Assembly (NCBI RefSeq): GCF_020510565.1
Contig: NZ_CP075189.1
Location: 2,898,501 to 2,962,500, forward strand
Reading direction: 5' to 3'
Origin: Ferribacterium limneticum
GTDB lineage: Bacteria > Pseudomonadota > Gammaproteobacteria > Burkholderiales > Rhodocyclaceae
Length of the DNA stretch: 64,000 nt
Translations under genes and position numbers: made by a program
Part shown: in pieces, positions 27,713 to 36,646 of the stretch
Numbering within the stretch: position 1 is the first letter of the stretch
Layout: each line of letters opens with the position of its first letter
The notes under the pieces: generated by a model
Told to the model about the DNA's origin: nothing
What the model saw: only the letters and a program-made list of their open reading frames with translations
Databases searched by the model: none

Positions 27713-28121
27713 GTGGTTCAAGGAGTGGTTAGTGGTTACGCAACTTATTCTACGCAAAAATCATAGAGGCTCACTCCGAACAAGGCAGTTCTATGACCTC
27801 TACCTCAGCATTCAACTGATCCAGAGGTTGGAGACCCTGTAACCTTCTCCCTCCTGCCAGAGCACCATGCCGGATTCGTCAACGTCTTCGAATTCATCCC
27901 GCACGAGAATGATCATGTCCTCGCCATCGCTTGTATGCCCCCTGATGTCTTCTCCCCGCTCCTGATCATGGTGCCATGGGTGCCTGAACCTGGGCCATGA
28001 TGCCGGCTCGGATAGAGCTTGCCGATGATCGGCCTTTCAAATGCGGGTCTTGGAAAACCTCAATACATTTGCCTGTCATATCAACTAAACCTATCTCAAG
28101 GTAATGGATGTTTTCGTAAAG
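27713..28121 (-). other. Spacer with a possible gene remnant
   Basis: About 400 bases. On the minus strand, a frame from roughly 28030 to 27840 stays open and ends in a natural-looking acidic stretch (M-I-I-L-V-R-D-E-F-E-D-V-D, then N-L-W-I-S and stop), but it has no plausible start codon or ribosome site. Probably the tail of a deleted gene. Confidence 0.3.
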
Positions 28122-29471
28122 TTACCGTTTGCGCCGCTGCGGGGCCAGTAATTCAGAGCGACCGATCGTCACATGGGTTGGTTCGGGGGACTCGGGTTCG
28201 GAAAAACCAGCCGCGGCAATCGCGCCATCCAGGCCTCGGAATGCTACGGACTTCTTCGGGTCGCGTAGCGATGCCATGCCTTCATTCCAGGCATGCACCA
28301 TTTGCTTGGCAATTGGACGCCAGTGCGGCTCGTTCTTGGCCGCTTCGATCACTTCTGCGCCGACCTCAACCGCCGATTCGCACAAGCGCTCGACCATGTC
28401 AGCATAGTCCCTTGGTGCAATGCCGAGCCGTGCATTGAAAAAGCGCTGCAGTGCCTTACCAGCCGCCCAGGTCTGCCGACCGTCGATGGATAAGCCCGGT
28501 GGGTTGTTCGCATAGCGCGGGTAAGCCTGAGTGGTCACGATGTCATAGACCGGCGTAAAGGTCACATCGCCAAGCCGGGTGTAGTACAGCGCGACGTTCT
28601 TGGCGTGACAGTCCGCATTGCGCACCACATAGTTGGCCAGCACATGCCAGCCAAATTGCTCCAACTGGACGCGCACGTGCGCGGGCGGCAGGTAGGCACG
28701 CGTGGCGTTCAGCACCTTCTCGGTGGTGGTTGCGTACTTTTCGTGAGGGGGCAGACCGAGCAACCCGCAGGCATCTTCGAGCCCGTGCGTTGGCACACCT
28801 TGTTCGTCCACGTCGAAGCGTTCGACCACCAGCACCCGGCCATCGTCGGACATCCGGGTTCGGGCCACCGGCACGACATTCAGGCGCTCCAGCACCAGCA
28901 TGCTGTAAAACTCATTGAAGCCGAGGTAGGGCGTGCTGTCGTCCGAGCCCTTGATGATGTGGCGACTGGTACGCAGCGTGGGCTTGCCCAGCGGGCCCAG
29001 TGTCTCGTCGGGTGCTTCTTCCGGCGCGATGAACTTAGGGACCATGCCTGAAATGGATGCTCGGGCATAGCGACGCACCAGCGATGAGAAGTGCTCGGTG
29101 GTGTTGTCCGCCGTCAGCAGTTTGTCGATCTGCAGGGGCTCCATCTCGACGCCGGGCTTGCCACCTTCGGGCGTGATCGTGACGCGGCCGATGCCGGTGC
29201 CCCCCACGACCGCCAGCAATGACAGATCCGTGCCGTCGAGCAACGGCCCGAACTCCTCGCGGATGATGTTCAACAGGTAGCCTTCGGGCAGGTTCTGGCG
29301 AAAGAACGGATGCAGGTCGCGCGGCCAGCGCCAAGGCTCGTCGCGCACTGGCATGGTCAGGCTGATGAAATCGGCCGCATCAGCGCCCGGCAGATACTTG
29401 AGCACATACTCGTCGCGTTCGCGGTAGAGTTGGGCAACGGTCTTGCCACTGACTTGGACGTCGAGCTTCAT
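28122..29471 (-). CDS. hipA: HipA-family kinase toxin
   Basis: A 449-residue HipA-like Ser/Thr kinase. Seen: S-I-S-G-M-V-P-K in place of the P-loop-like region, N-A-D-C-H-A-K-N (catalytic loop, family pattern N-x-D-x-H-x-K-N), and P-V-Y-D-I-V for the metal-binding D. HipA of E. coli phosphorylates glutamyl-tRNA synthetase and causes dormancy; the target here is unknown. It overlaps the antitoxin gene by ATGA, antitoxin first, the usual order. Length is normal, so it appears intact. Confidence 0.92.
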   Translation of the reverse strand: MKLDVQVSGKTVAQLYRERDEYVLKYLPGADAADFISLTMPVRDEPWRWPRDLHPFFRQNLPEGYLLNIIREEFGPLLDGTDLSLLAVVGGTGIGRVTITPEGGKPGVEMEPLQIDKLLTADNTTEHFSSLVRRYARASISGMVPKFIAPEEAPDETLGPLGKPTLRTSRHIIKGSDDSTPYLGFNEFYSMLVLERLNVVPVARTRMSDDGRVLVVERFDVDEQGVPTHGLEDACGLLGLPPHEKYATTTEKVLNATRAYLPPAHVRVQLEQFGWHVLANYVVRNADCHAKNVALYYTRLGDVTFTPVYDIVTTQAYPRYANNPPGLSIDGRQTWAAGKALQRFFNARLGIAPRDYADMVERLCESAVEVGAEVIEAAKNEPHWRPIAKQMVHAWNEGMASLRDPKKSVAFRGLDGAIAAAGFSEPESPEPTHVTIGRSELLAPQRRKR

Positions 29472-29731
29472 GGCAAGTCACCTTGGCGCTGCTCGGCCAG
29501 GATATCTTCGACCGTGCGCACATGCCCAGGCTTCACCAGCCTCAAGTCGTAGCCTGCTGCTTCGAGCAGGCGCACCAGCGCAGACACGCTCATGTCGCCC
29601 TTGGCCAGGGTTTCCATACGCGCCACGGTTGTGCGCGAAACCCCCGCCCGCTGGGCGAGTTCATCCTGACTCAGCCGCGCTTCGCGGCGAGCACTCTTGA
29701 GCATCTCGGCAACATCGGAAAGTGCTGTCAC
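29468..29731 (-). CDS. hipB: HipB-like antitoxin, HTH XRE family
   Basis: An 87-residue DNA-binding protein with an XRE helix-turn-helix (R-L-S-Q-D-E-L-A-Q-R-A-G-V-S-R-T-T-V-A-R-M-E) at about 18-40. It should bind HipA and repress the operon. The annotated start is GTG at 29731, with no clear ribosome site upstream, so the message may be nearly leaderless or the start may be a later codon. Repeats just upstream look like its operators. Confidence 0.85.
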   Translation of the reverse strand: MTALSDVAEMLKSARREARLSQDELAQRAGVSRTTVARMETLAKGDMSVSALVRLLEAAGYDLRLVKPGHVRTVEDILAEQRQGDLP

Positions 29732-29780
29732 TGTAGCCCCTAGGCGTCAAATTAGCATCTAATTGCTATTAATGTAGCCC
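29732..29780 (-). promoter_or_regulatory. Probable HipB operator/promoter repeats
   Basis: Upstream of hipB, TGTAGCCC occurs twice (29732-29739 and 29773-29780, 41 bases apart) and flanks an inverted repeat TAGCA/TGCTA (29753-29768). Spacing and position suggest cooperative HipB binding over the promoter. Confidence 0.45.
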
Positions 29781-29923
29781 TTGGGACACATTAATTCAAG
29801 TAGGCAATCCGACAAATCAGGAACCCTCGCTTTTCACAACTCACAACACCGCTGTGCGCGCTTGCCCCATACCGGAAATTCATATCACGGGTAATTCAGC
29901 AATGAGCGCACTGATTGTATCGA

Positions 29924-30205
29924 TCACGCTGCATTGACCAGTTCTCGCAGTTCCTTCCCCGGCTTGAAATGCGGCGTCCATTTTTCCGGAATGTTGACTC
30001 GCTCGCCGGTCCTTGGATTTCTGCCGATGCGCGGCGGCCGGTAATTCAGGCTGAAACTCCCGAAGCCCCGGATCTCGACACGGCCACCACGGCTGATCGC
30101 ATTCCCCAGAGCACCCAAAATCTCGGCAACGGAAAGTTCGGCATCCTTCAGGACGAGTTGTGGGAAACGCTGGCTAAGTGATGCAATCAGTTCTGATCGG
30201 GTCAT
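29924..30205 (-). CDS. IHF beta-like DNA-bending protein (element-borne)
   Basis: A 93-residue HU/IHF protein, closer to IHF beta than HU: it opens M-T-R-S-E-L-I and carries [20 protein letters not shown] and H-F-K-P-G-K-E-L. The intercalating Pro lies in the N-P-R-T-G arm. It stands alone in the cargo region. A chromosomal ihfB is probably elsewhere, so this is likely an element-borne paralogue that could act in integrase or oriT complexes. Confidence 0.85.
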   Translation of the reverse strand: MTRSELIASLSQRFPQLVLKDAELSVAEILGALGNAISRGGRVEIRGFGSFSLNYRPPRIGRNPRTGERVNIPEKWTPHFKPGKELRELVNAA

Positions 30206-30732
30206 GATTCAGTAGTTAATCGACTATTTCGAAGTCCGGGTTTAAGCCACGAGGGAAAATATTTTGAATGCTAGTGGCGGTGGATTCGCGTGAAATTAGT
30301 CACGATTTCCCACAGTATTTTTGCAAACAGCGTCACTCTTGCGGGAACAGGCAGCATTAGCTGTTGATAAGGGCCTGCGCTGATGGATTGTTTTGAGCTA
30401 GCACTAGCCTGGCTTATTACCGCAATGCGGTCATAGCCTGGAACGATGTCTTCTCGACTCACTGCTTGCAGGCGTCACGTCGAACTCACACAACCTGCCA
30501 GTAGGGGACGTACCTTTTTGCCGGAGTGCCGACCGTCAATGGACTGCTCCACTCCAAAACCTGCCGTATGGCCAACGGAAGGACATCGGTAGAATCCGCA
30601 GGCCATAGCTGACGTTCGATCAGTCTCTCTTGAATAACTGCAGTTGTTCAATTTGCCGCCACCGAAGTGACTGGTGGCGTCAATTCGAAGGCGGTATAGC
30701 AGTGACCATACCTCCGCAATAACAACGCTGAT
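30206..30732. other. Intergenic region, no supported gene
   Basis: About 525 bases. A 63-codon minus-strand frame (30271-30462) has no recognised features. The rest contains several short GGTGGC/GCCACC-type inverted stretches and no open frame of note. Confidence 0.4.
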
Positions 30733-33700
30733 TCATTCAAAGCTACCTGTCTCAGATCGCTCGTCATCCCTCTCCCTCTGTTCTTCGCGTTCGATGAGCC
30801 TGAATACGCGAGCCTTCATTTCCTCTATCAATGACGCGAGTTCTGGACTGCCGGTCGGGTTGAGTTCATCTAAGTGTTCGAACCTCTTGCGCATGATTGC
30901 CGCACGGGAACCAGACCAAGAATTGGGAGAGAAACGGCTGGCTAGTGTTTCGAGAACCTTCTTTTTGTCTGGAGCAAGAGCCAGAAGCGTTTTAGCTGCG
31001 CTTGATATGCCTATGACGGCTATGTCGCTAGATTCACCAGAATTTGGTCTTTCGAATAGTTTGCAGGTCTGTGCCGCAAATACGCATCTGTCTTCAGGAG
31101 AGACTTTGCACCACTCAATCAAGGCTTCCTCTGGCACAACTCCTATTGCTGTGTCCCCATGCCTATCGAGTCGAACGGTCAGCATGCGCATAAGAGCGGT
31201 GTGCTCATCTTTGGTATAAACGGCATCCAAGGCTTCAATTGGACATTTTTTGAAAAATGGCAAGAGTACGTTGCCAAGGCGACGCGGAAATATCCTCTTT
31301 CCGGCGCGTTCCTGTTGGATCAATCGATTAAGTGTCTTGGTAGCCACCTCATGTGGCTCGATGCTATCAAGAGAATATTTGATCACGCTCTCCAGGTGAT
31401 GCAGAAAGTTTTCGTTCGTAAGATCAATCAAACACCAATCAAGCTCACCAACGAACTTCAAGCAATAGGCCCGCAACTCCTCTTTATATTGTTCATCTTT
31501 AGTGTCGGTGCAGTGAATCACCATGTAAAGCACATCAATTGCTGCAGGCAAGCCTTCGTCCGGCTTTCCAGCCAGAAGCCCCAGCAAAGCAGAAATTTGA
31601 GCAACAGTGAGCAGATCGGTTCTGCGTCCGCAACCGAGATTCGTATATTTCCAGCAAGATGCTCGGCCGAGCTCTAGAGATTTCATGAGTCTCGAATAGC
31701 CCACCTGATCAAGTTCAATTGCGAATTGCAGGTTTGGAAACAGTGGCCCCCAAACTTCATCTCCAACAGTTTCATCCAGAAAAGCAGCAACTTCATCGGG
31801 CTTGGCCTGGTTCCAGCCGTTGATTAAGCCGGTGATGAATTGAAGGTCAAATCCGTCGGCTGGCGGATGTTCGACCAATGGCTTTAGGCGATCAAGAATC
31901 TGTCGCGTAGAAACTGAAGCTTGGCCTAGGCCAACAGCAAAGCACCAAACCTTGTCGGTTGTATTCCTATTCGATATGAATAGCGAAAGGTCAGCGAGTA
32001 CATCTGTATCCTGTGCGGCAGCTTTTCCGAGCGCCTTGGCCTCTTCATGCGCTTTCACATACCAATCTGTCGGCGAGTCTTCTTCAGAATCGTCAAGATC
32101 AACGCCAAATGATCCTCTCTGGAGAACTTTGGCATGGATTTTTGCTCGCAAATCTCTAGGCGTAATTTCCTTTTCCAGCGCCTTCAACCTTTCGAGTGAA
32201 TCGGGAGCGATGCGCTCTTTATCCCAATGTAGGGTGTTTCGGATACCGATCCATCCATCGGGCCACCCGTCAATTGGAGCTAACTCTCGCGCAGCTTGGA
32301 TCAATGTATCTTCCATTCTGGCATCACCCCATAGCCCCCTGAAGGCACTTCCCAATATGGCGCGAGCATCGGAGCCCAAAGCTGTTGTAGCCTTCCCAAT
32401 ATCAATAGCGATCTTAACGAATGGCTCATACCAGCCCTGAATTTCTTCCAGGGTTCGTGGAAACCATCCATATCCGCGTTTTAATGCCCCAAAGTCGAAG
32501 CCGTAGTCAGATGAGAAATTTTGGGATTCAAGTCCTGCCCGCAGAAGAGCCAATGCCAGCTTTTGCTTGGCGTCACCTCCTGAAAAAGCTAGCGCCCTAA
32601 CAAACGCAGCTCGCTGTTCTGGAGGGGAAAGAGTTCCAGAAAGATGGACGTAGAACAGAGATTGAAGGATGTCGAGTGTCGAGTCCGATTTGAAATCGTT
32701 GGGTTCTGCTAATGCTAATTTCAAAAGTGCCGATGCTGCATCGTCAAACATGTTGGGCTCATAAGCTAGCGAGCGCAGCAGGCGAGCAGTATGTGCTCTA
32801 CTGGAGTTCGTTACAGCAACAAAATCGGGGTTTTCGACGGCACGAAGTACTGCATTCAGCGCTGCACGTTGATTTACCGGCGAAACGTTTTCAAGCATTT
32901 CCCGCTTCAGTCTGCTTAGGTTGGTGACATTGCCAAGAAGACCTTCCGGCTTTAGCCAATCTTCAACTATCCGTTGAGCTTGCCTCGATTCGTGCAAATA
33001 GCCCAGCCTCCTTGAGAAGGAGCGTGCAACACGTTCTGATGCATCGGTAACAAACCTTTGGACGAGTAAGCTCGGGTGGTTAGATTGAACGGCGTTGAGG
33101 GCTAGTCGGTTTGAAATTGCGTGGGGAAGTACCGCTCCCCACATCCCCCGTTCCTGCACTAACCCTCGTTTCTGAAGTTCGGAGACGTTTCGATAAAACG
33201 TTGAGATCGTGACCTCTGCAACCGCAGAAAGGGCTGCTAGCTCTGAATCTTTGCCTGTGTCCACAGCATCGAATGAATACAAGAGGCTCGCAGCCTCTGC
33301 ACACCGTTGCAGCTCGTTGCTTTCACTGTGCTTCTGAATAAACAGACGTTCGAAGAGGTCGTTGTCCAGAAGCTGAGCTAACTCACCTTTGGATTCAGAG
33401 GTTGCTGCAAGGGCAAACGCTACTCGGGCGTTTCCATCAGAAAATTCGACAATCTTCTGGACATCTACGTCGGAAAGGTTTTTGGTGTGGCGTTTAAGAA
33501 GCTTTGCGATAACTTCACTGGACGACCCCTCTAGGTGATAACAGGCAGTTCCTTCTGGCAGGTTGTCTCTTATGTCGTACTCAACGGTAACGAGCCGAAC
33601 CTTGCTATCAGGGCGCTTCACAATTTCCGTGAGCCTCTGATGGACGTCCTGCCCACAGTTGTCGACCACAACGACACTTTCTGAACCTTCTAGGATGAGG

Positions 33701-34569
33701 GCTTCAAGCATCGCCGTTGGTTGTGGCGACGGATTGTCGGATAGGTCGGTATACAGCACATTATCTTGGTCAAGCGCCGCATTCGCAGTTTCGATTCGCT
33801 TGTCAAAAAGGGCTTGAACAAGGCGCGTCTTCCCGACCCCGGATAAACCAACGATGCGTACCGATGAGCCGCTCTTGTTTAGATCTGCGCGCAGCCTATT
33901 TATGGCGCCAATGACCTCAATTCCATCCTCTGTGTTTGGGACAAGGACTTTAACCTTGTCGTCCAGAAGGTACTCGTCGTCTACGCTTTTTTCGTGATAT
34001 GCCCATGGCCCATAGGATCTCCAGCCCTCAAGTGGCTTTCCAAATTCATTTTTTACCCAGGCAACTATTGCGGGGTGGTTCTCTGTCCAATCAGCGACTT
34101 TCCTGCTGTCGTAAAAATCCAGAAAAACCCGACCGCCTAACCCATGTTCCTCCAAGCAGTCGGCCATAGCCTGTTTACGTTCCCCCAGCGACAAGTCTGA
34201 TAAGTCGTCCCTGGTCGAAACGATAACGTAGGCTCCCGACTTGCCAGCAAGATCACTTAGGGCCGGCCGTATTATCCCCTTGGGTGCCATTTCTCCAGGG
34301 ATTTTGGGTTTTCCAAAGGGTTCCGCCTTGACTTGATAGACCGTGGAGTCTCTGGGGATGTACCCAGTAACAATGGCTCCGGGAGTTGCTTCAACACGAA
34401 CGTCGACTCCGCCATCTTTAGCCCTTTGGTCTCCACCCCAGGTAACCGCATCCGTTCCAATTCCACCAGCCTGAAGTTCTGCTTTACACAGCCGTGCCAC
34501 CAACTCTCGAGCTTGGCCGTCGTTAAGAGCCTTTATGTCTGCTGACGTGATGCGAAAAATTGGATGCAT
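30733..34569 (-). CDS. Avs-like STAND NTPase with N-terminal PD-(D/E)XK nuclease
   Basis: A 1278-residue protein. Residues about 45-85 hold G-G-D-Q-R-A-K-D-G-G-V-D-V...V-Y-Q-V-K (D56, Q79-V-K81), a D...QxK core of Cap4/Mrr-type nucleases. Then an NTPase with Walker A G-L-S-G-V-G-K-T (241-248) and Walker B V-V-V-V-D-N-C (about 299-305), a winged-helix-like part, and about 750 residues of alpha-helical repeats as sensor. Nuclease-STAND-repeat architecture is that of antiviral STAND (Avs) proteins, which bind phage terminase or portal and then cut DNA. The ligand here is unknown. Monocistronic, full length, no frameshift. Confidence 0.75.
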   Translation of the reverse strand: MHPIFRITSADIKALNDGQARELVARLCKAELQAGGIGTDAVTWGGDQRAKDGGVDVRVEATPGAIVTGYIPRDSTVYQVKAEPFGKPKIPGEMAPKGIIRPALSDLAGKSGAYVIVSTRDDLSDLSLGERKQAMADCLEEHGLGGRVFLDFYDSRKVADWTENHPAIVAWVKNEFGKPLEGWRSYGPWAYHEKSVDDEYLLDDKVKVLVPNTEDGIEVIGAINRLRADLNKSGSSVRIVGLSGVGKTRLVQALFDKRIETANAALDQDNVLYTDLSDNPSPQPTAMLEALILEGSESVVVVDNCGQDVHQRLTEIVKRPDSKVRLVTVEYDIRDNLPEGTACYHLEGSSSEVIAKLLKRHTKNLSDVDVQKIVEFSDGNARVAFALAATSESKGELAQLLDNDLFERLFIQKHSESNELQRCAEAASLLYSFDAVDTGKDSELAALSAVAEVTISTFYRNVSELQKRGLVQERGMWGAVLPHAISNRLALNAVQSNHPSLLVQRFVTDASERVARSFSRRLGYLHESRQAQRIVEDWLKPEGLLGNVTNLSRLKREMLENVSPVNQRAALNAVLRAVENPDFVAVTNSSRAHTARLLRSLAYEPNMFDDAASALLKLALAEPNDFKSDSTLDILQSLFYVHLSGTLSPPEQRAAFVRALAFSGGDAKQKLALALLRAGLESQNFSSDYGFDFGALKRGYGWFPRTLEEIQGWYEPFVKIAIDIGKATTALGSDARAILGSAFRGLWGDARMEDTLIQAARELAPIDGWPDGWIGIRNTLHWDKERIAPDSLERLKALEKEITPRDLRAKIHAKVLQRGSFGVDLDDSEEDSPTDWYVKAHEEAKALGKAAAQDTDVLADLSLFISNRNTTDKVWCFAVGLGQASVSTRQILDRLKPLVEHPPADGFDLQFITGLINGWNQAKPDEVAAFLDETVGDEVWGPLFPNLQFAIELDQVGYSRLMKSLELGRASCWKYTNLGCGRRTDLLTVAQISALLGLLAGKPDEGLPAAIDVLYMVIHCTDTKDEQYKEELRAYCLKFVGELDWCLIDLTNENFLHHLESVIKYSLDSIEPHEVATKTLNRLIQQERAGKRIFPRRLGNVLLPFFKKCPIEALDAVYTKDEHTALMRMLTVRLDRHGDTAIGVVPEEALIEWCKVSPEDRCVFAAQTCKLFERPNSGESSDIAVIGISSAAKTLLALAPDKKKVLETLASRFSPNSWSGSRAAIMRKRFEHLDELNPTGSPELASLIEEMKARVFRLIEREEQRERDDERSETGSFE

Positions 34570-35152
34570 TGCTGTTGGCTTTCTGTTGTCGTGTGCTAGT
34601 GAAAACTGTCAGCATGCAATTTTACGCGCTCCTCATATTCGTGATGGGACCTAAGCTCTCGGCCTTGGTGGCAGGGCTGATCACGCGATTAGATACATAT
34701 ACTTCATCCGGAGCCGCCGACCATCGCTTGAACTGTCCAATGGCCGGTTCGGACGCCATACCTGCCGGTCGTTGCCAGGATGCTCAACTACAGCTTTGGC
34801 CGAAAAACGGTCTCATGCCAACGACAATAGGCAGAAAATCTGTGCCATTACAGCCATTCGGCCACACCCGTTTGAACGGCTGCAGTAGCGCACAAAGCTG
34901 ACTGCAAAGTCTCTACAAATCCCGGGGCAATTCAACTTCCACGAGACGAGCCTGTCTAACCCAGGCTCATAATCGCGCGGAAATTCCGGTTGGCCACCCA
35001 CGTACGCCCAGTACTGACGGGTGGCACCAACGTTGGCCTTGACCGATCGACCAGTCGATGGGCGAAAGGCGAGGGAGCCGTAGCCAGCCGCCTCCTCCCG
35101 CACGCGCCAGCTATTGAAAAACGGAGCACAGGAGCAGTTTGCGAGCCGCCCA
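34570..35152. other. Intergenic region between STAND gene and SLATT operon
   Basis: About 580 bases with no convincing gene; the longest frames are shadows running into the SLATT gene. It contains the promoter side of the STAND gene (near 34570-34650) and the 3' side of the SLATT gene. No clear intrinsic terminator is visible. Confidence 0.4.
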
Positions 35153-35656
35153 CTAGGGAAGTTCGTCGCCCTGCTTCGCCTTCTCGCGCGAGAAAACAGC
35201 GGCGTCAACGTCAGGCGCCTCCTCCGCCAACATGTCGAGCTTCGCACGAACCGCGGCCAACTCCATGGATTTGATCTGGGCCTGGATATGAAGTGTTTCC
35301 AGTTCGCGTCGAACCGCTCCGAACTTGGCCCCAAAGATCCTGTGCTTCTCCGACCGCTCCGAAAACTTGAAGAAGGTCTGGAGGCTCGAAAGTACTGTCG
35401 CGACTAGGCTGCACAACCCCACAATCAGCTTGGCGTAGAGGGGAACCGTCTGAGAGAGAATCGATGCGAACGCTGAGGCGCCCACGATCGCGGTGATGAC
35501 GATGACCGGAACGCCGAAGACCCGCCCATAGCGCCCCAAGCGCTTGGCGGCGTTGTAGTGGAAAAACTGCGACTCGCGCGCGCGTCGCAACCAGGCGAGC
35601 ACAAGCTCTGCGTCATTCGTTGGAGGGGTATAGCGTGTGGATTCAGGGGGCGCCAT
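35153..35656 (-). CDS. SLATT-domain two-TM effector
   Basis: A 167-residue protein with an N-terminal amphipathic helix (W-L-R-R-A-R-E-S-Q-F-F-H-Y-N-A-A), two membrane helices (about 46-67 and 74-96) and a long C-terminal coiled coil (F-G-A-x-x-x-x-L-E...). This is the layout of SLATT proteins, predicted pore-forming effectors partnered with nucleotide-generating enzymes. It begins six bases after the stop of the RelA/SpoT-like gene, so it is the third gene of that operon. Membrane disruption triggered by a nucleotide signal is inferred. Confidence 0.78.
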   Translation of the reverse strand: MAPPESTRYTPPTNDAELVLAWLRRARESQFFHYNAAKRLGRYGRVFGVPVIVITAIVGASAFASILSQTVPLYAKLIVGLCSLVATVLSSLQTFFKFSERSEKHRIFGAKFGAVRRELETLHIQAQIKSMELAAVRAKLDMLAEEAPDVDAAVFSREKAKQGDELP

Positions 35657-35662
35657 GGTTAT

Positions 35663-36646
35663 CTATTCATAGGAAACACCAAGGTCCGCACATACGAGCT
35701 GCAGTCCGGGCAAAAGAGATTCATCAGGCCACGAGCGCTTCGTTTCGTTGAAGTGATTTTCGACGAGCCAATATGTGAGCACGCAACCTGCGCTACTGAA
35801 CAACTTATCACTAAGCCGATCCACCATTCGCGACCGAACGACGGGCGCATTTACCGCCGCACCGACATCGCTCAATATCACGTTTTCTAGGAGGTGTTGG
35901 AATCTATCGAAAATAACCGGACACACGAGATCGCTCGAGGAGGCGTTTTGCTGGGTGGCCTGGCCATACACACCTGCAAGATATTCCAGCCATCTATTTC
36001 GGTCAGCTGCAACCTCCTCCAACTGCTTCGCCGTTTCGCAAAATATCGAATCAGTTGTTTCCATCAGGGCCATCGATCTAGCTACCAGACGCTTTGCACT
36101 CGGCGGAATGGAGCGAAAGTTCTTGTAAATTTTGTCGTGACACAGCTCGGCATAAGCATGCTGCATCATCGTGCGGACTTGGATTTCACACGTCACGTCG
36201 TCGGTAAGAATATGCCCATCGATGGTAGTGCCGCGACTCCCCTTGATTAGTAGATGAATCGACTGGTAGTCAAAGACTACAGGATCATCGTCAACGTCAT
36301 CCTCGAAGTGACGCACCCTGGCAGTACTCCATCCAGAAAATCCCTTGATGACATTCTCGATAATCTGCAAATCCGTGCGGAGAAGCACGACAAATCTAGC
36401 GCCCGCGAGATCATGCATTTCCTTTGCCGACTCTAGAACACCCCAGTGATCAAATTTCTTCAGGGCGGACTCTTCAGTTTTCAGCCTGTACCGCGGATCA
36501 ATTTTAAAGAAGCCTTCAAAGCGCTCCGGTCCAATTTCTGCCCTGACCATTTCAGAAATCAACTTCACGGATTCACACGCCCATAGCTCAAGCAGAGGAG
36601 CGTTGGCACGCATCTCTGCAAGAAATTGGTCACGCGAGATCTTCAC
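35663..36646 (-). CDS. RelA/SpoT-type nucleotide synthetase domain protein
   Basis: A 327-residue protein with all main synthetase signatures: R54-x-K56...S60..K, H-D79-L-A-G-A-R-F-V, Y127-Q-S-I-H, E154-I-Q-V-R-T and the following H-A-Y-A-E-L-x-H-D-K-I-Y-K. These match (p)ppGpp synthetases and toxSAS-type enzymes. There is no HD hydrolase, TGS or ACT domain; the C-terminal 130 residues are unassigned and helical. GTG start, overlapping the upstream stop by GTGA. Paired directly with a SLATT gene, so it more likely makes a conflict signal or pyrophosphorylates a target than serves the stringent response. Confidence 0.82.
   Translation of the reverse strand: MKISRDQFLAEMRANAPLLELWACESVKLISEMVRAEIGPERFEGFFKIDPRYRLKTEESALKKFDHWGVLESAKEMHDLAGARFVVLLRTDLQIIENVIKGFSGWSTARVRHFEDDVDDDPVVFDYQSIHLLIKGSRGTTIDGHILTDDVTCEIQVRTMMQHAYAELCHDKIYKNFRSIPPSAKRLVARSMALMETTDSIFCETAKQLEEVAADRNRWLEYLAGVYGQATQQNASSSDLVCPVIFDRFQHLLENVILSDVGAAVNAPVVRSRMVDRLSDKLFSSAGCVLTYWLVENHFNETKRSWPDESLLPGLQLVCADLGVSYE

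Noticed and set aside
30271..30462. 63-codon minus-strand frame near the IHF-like gene.
   Set aside because: No ribosome site, no conserved features, low-complexity composition.
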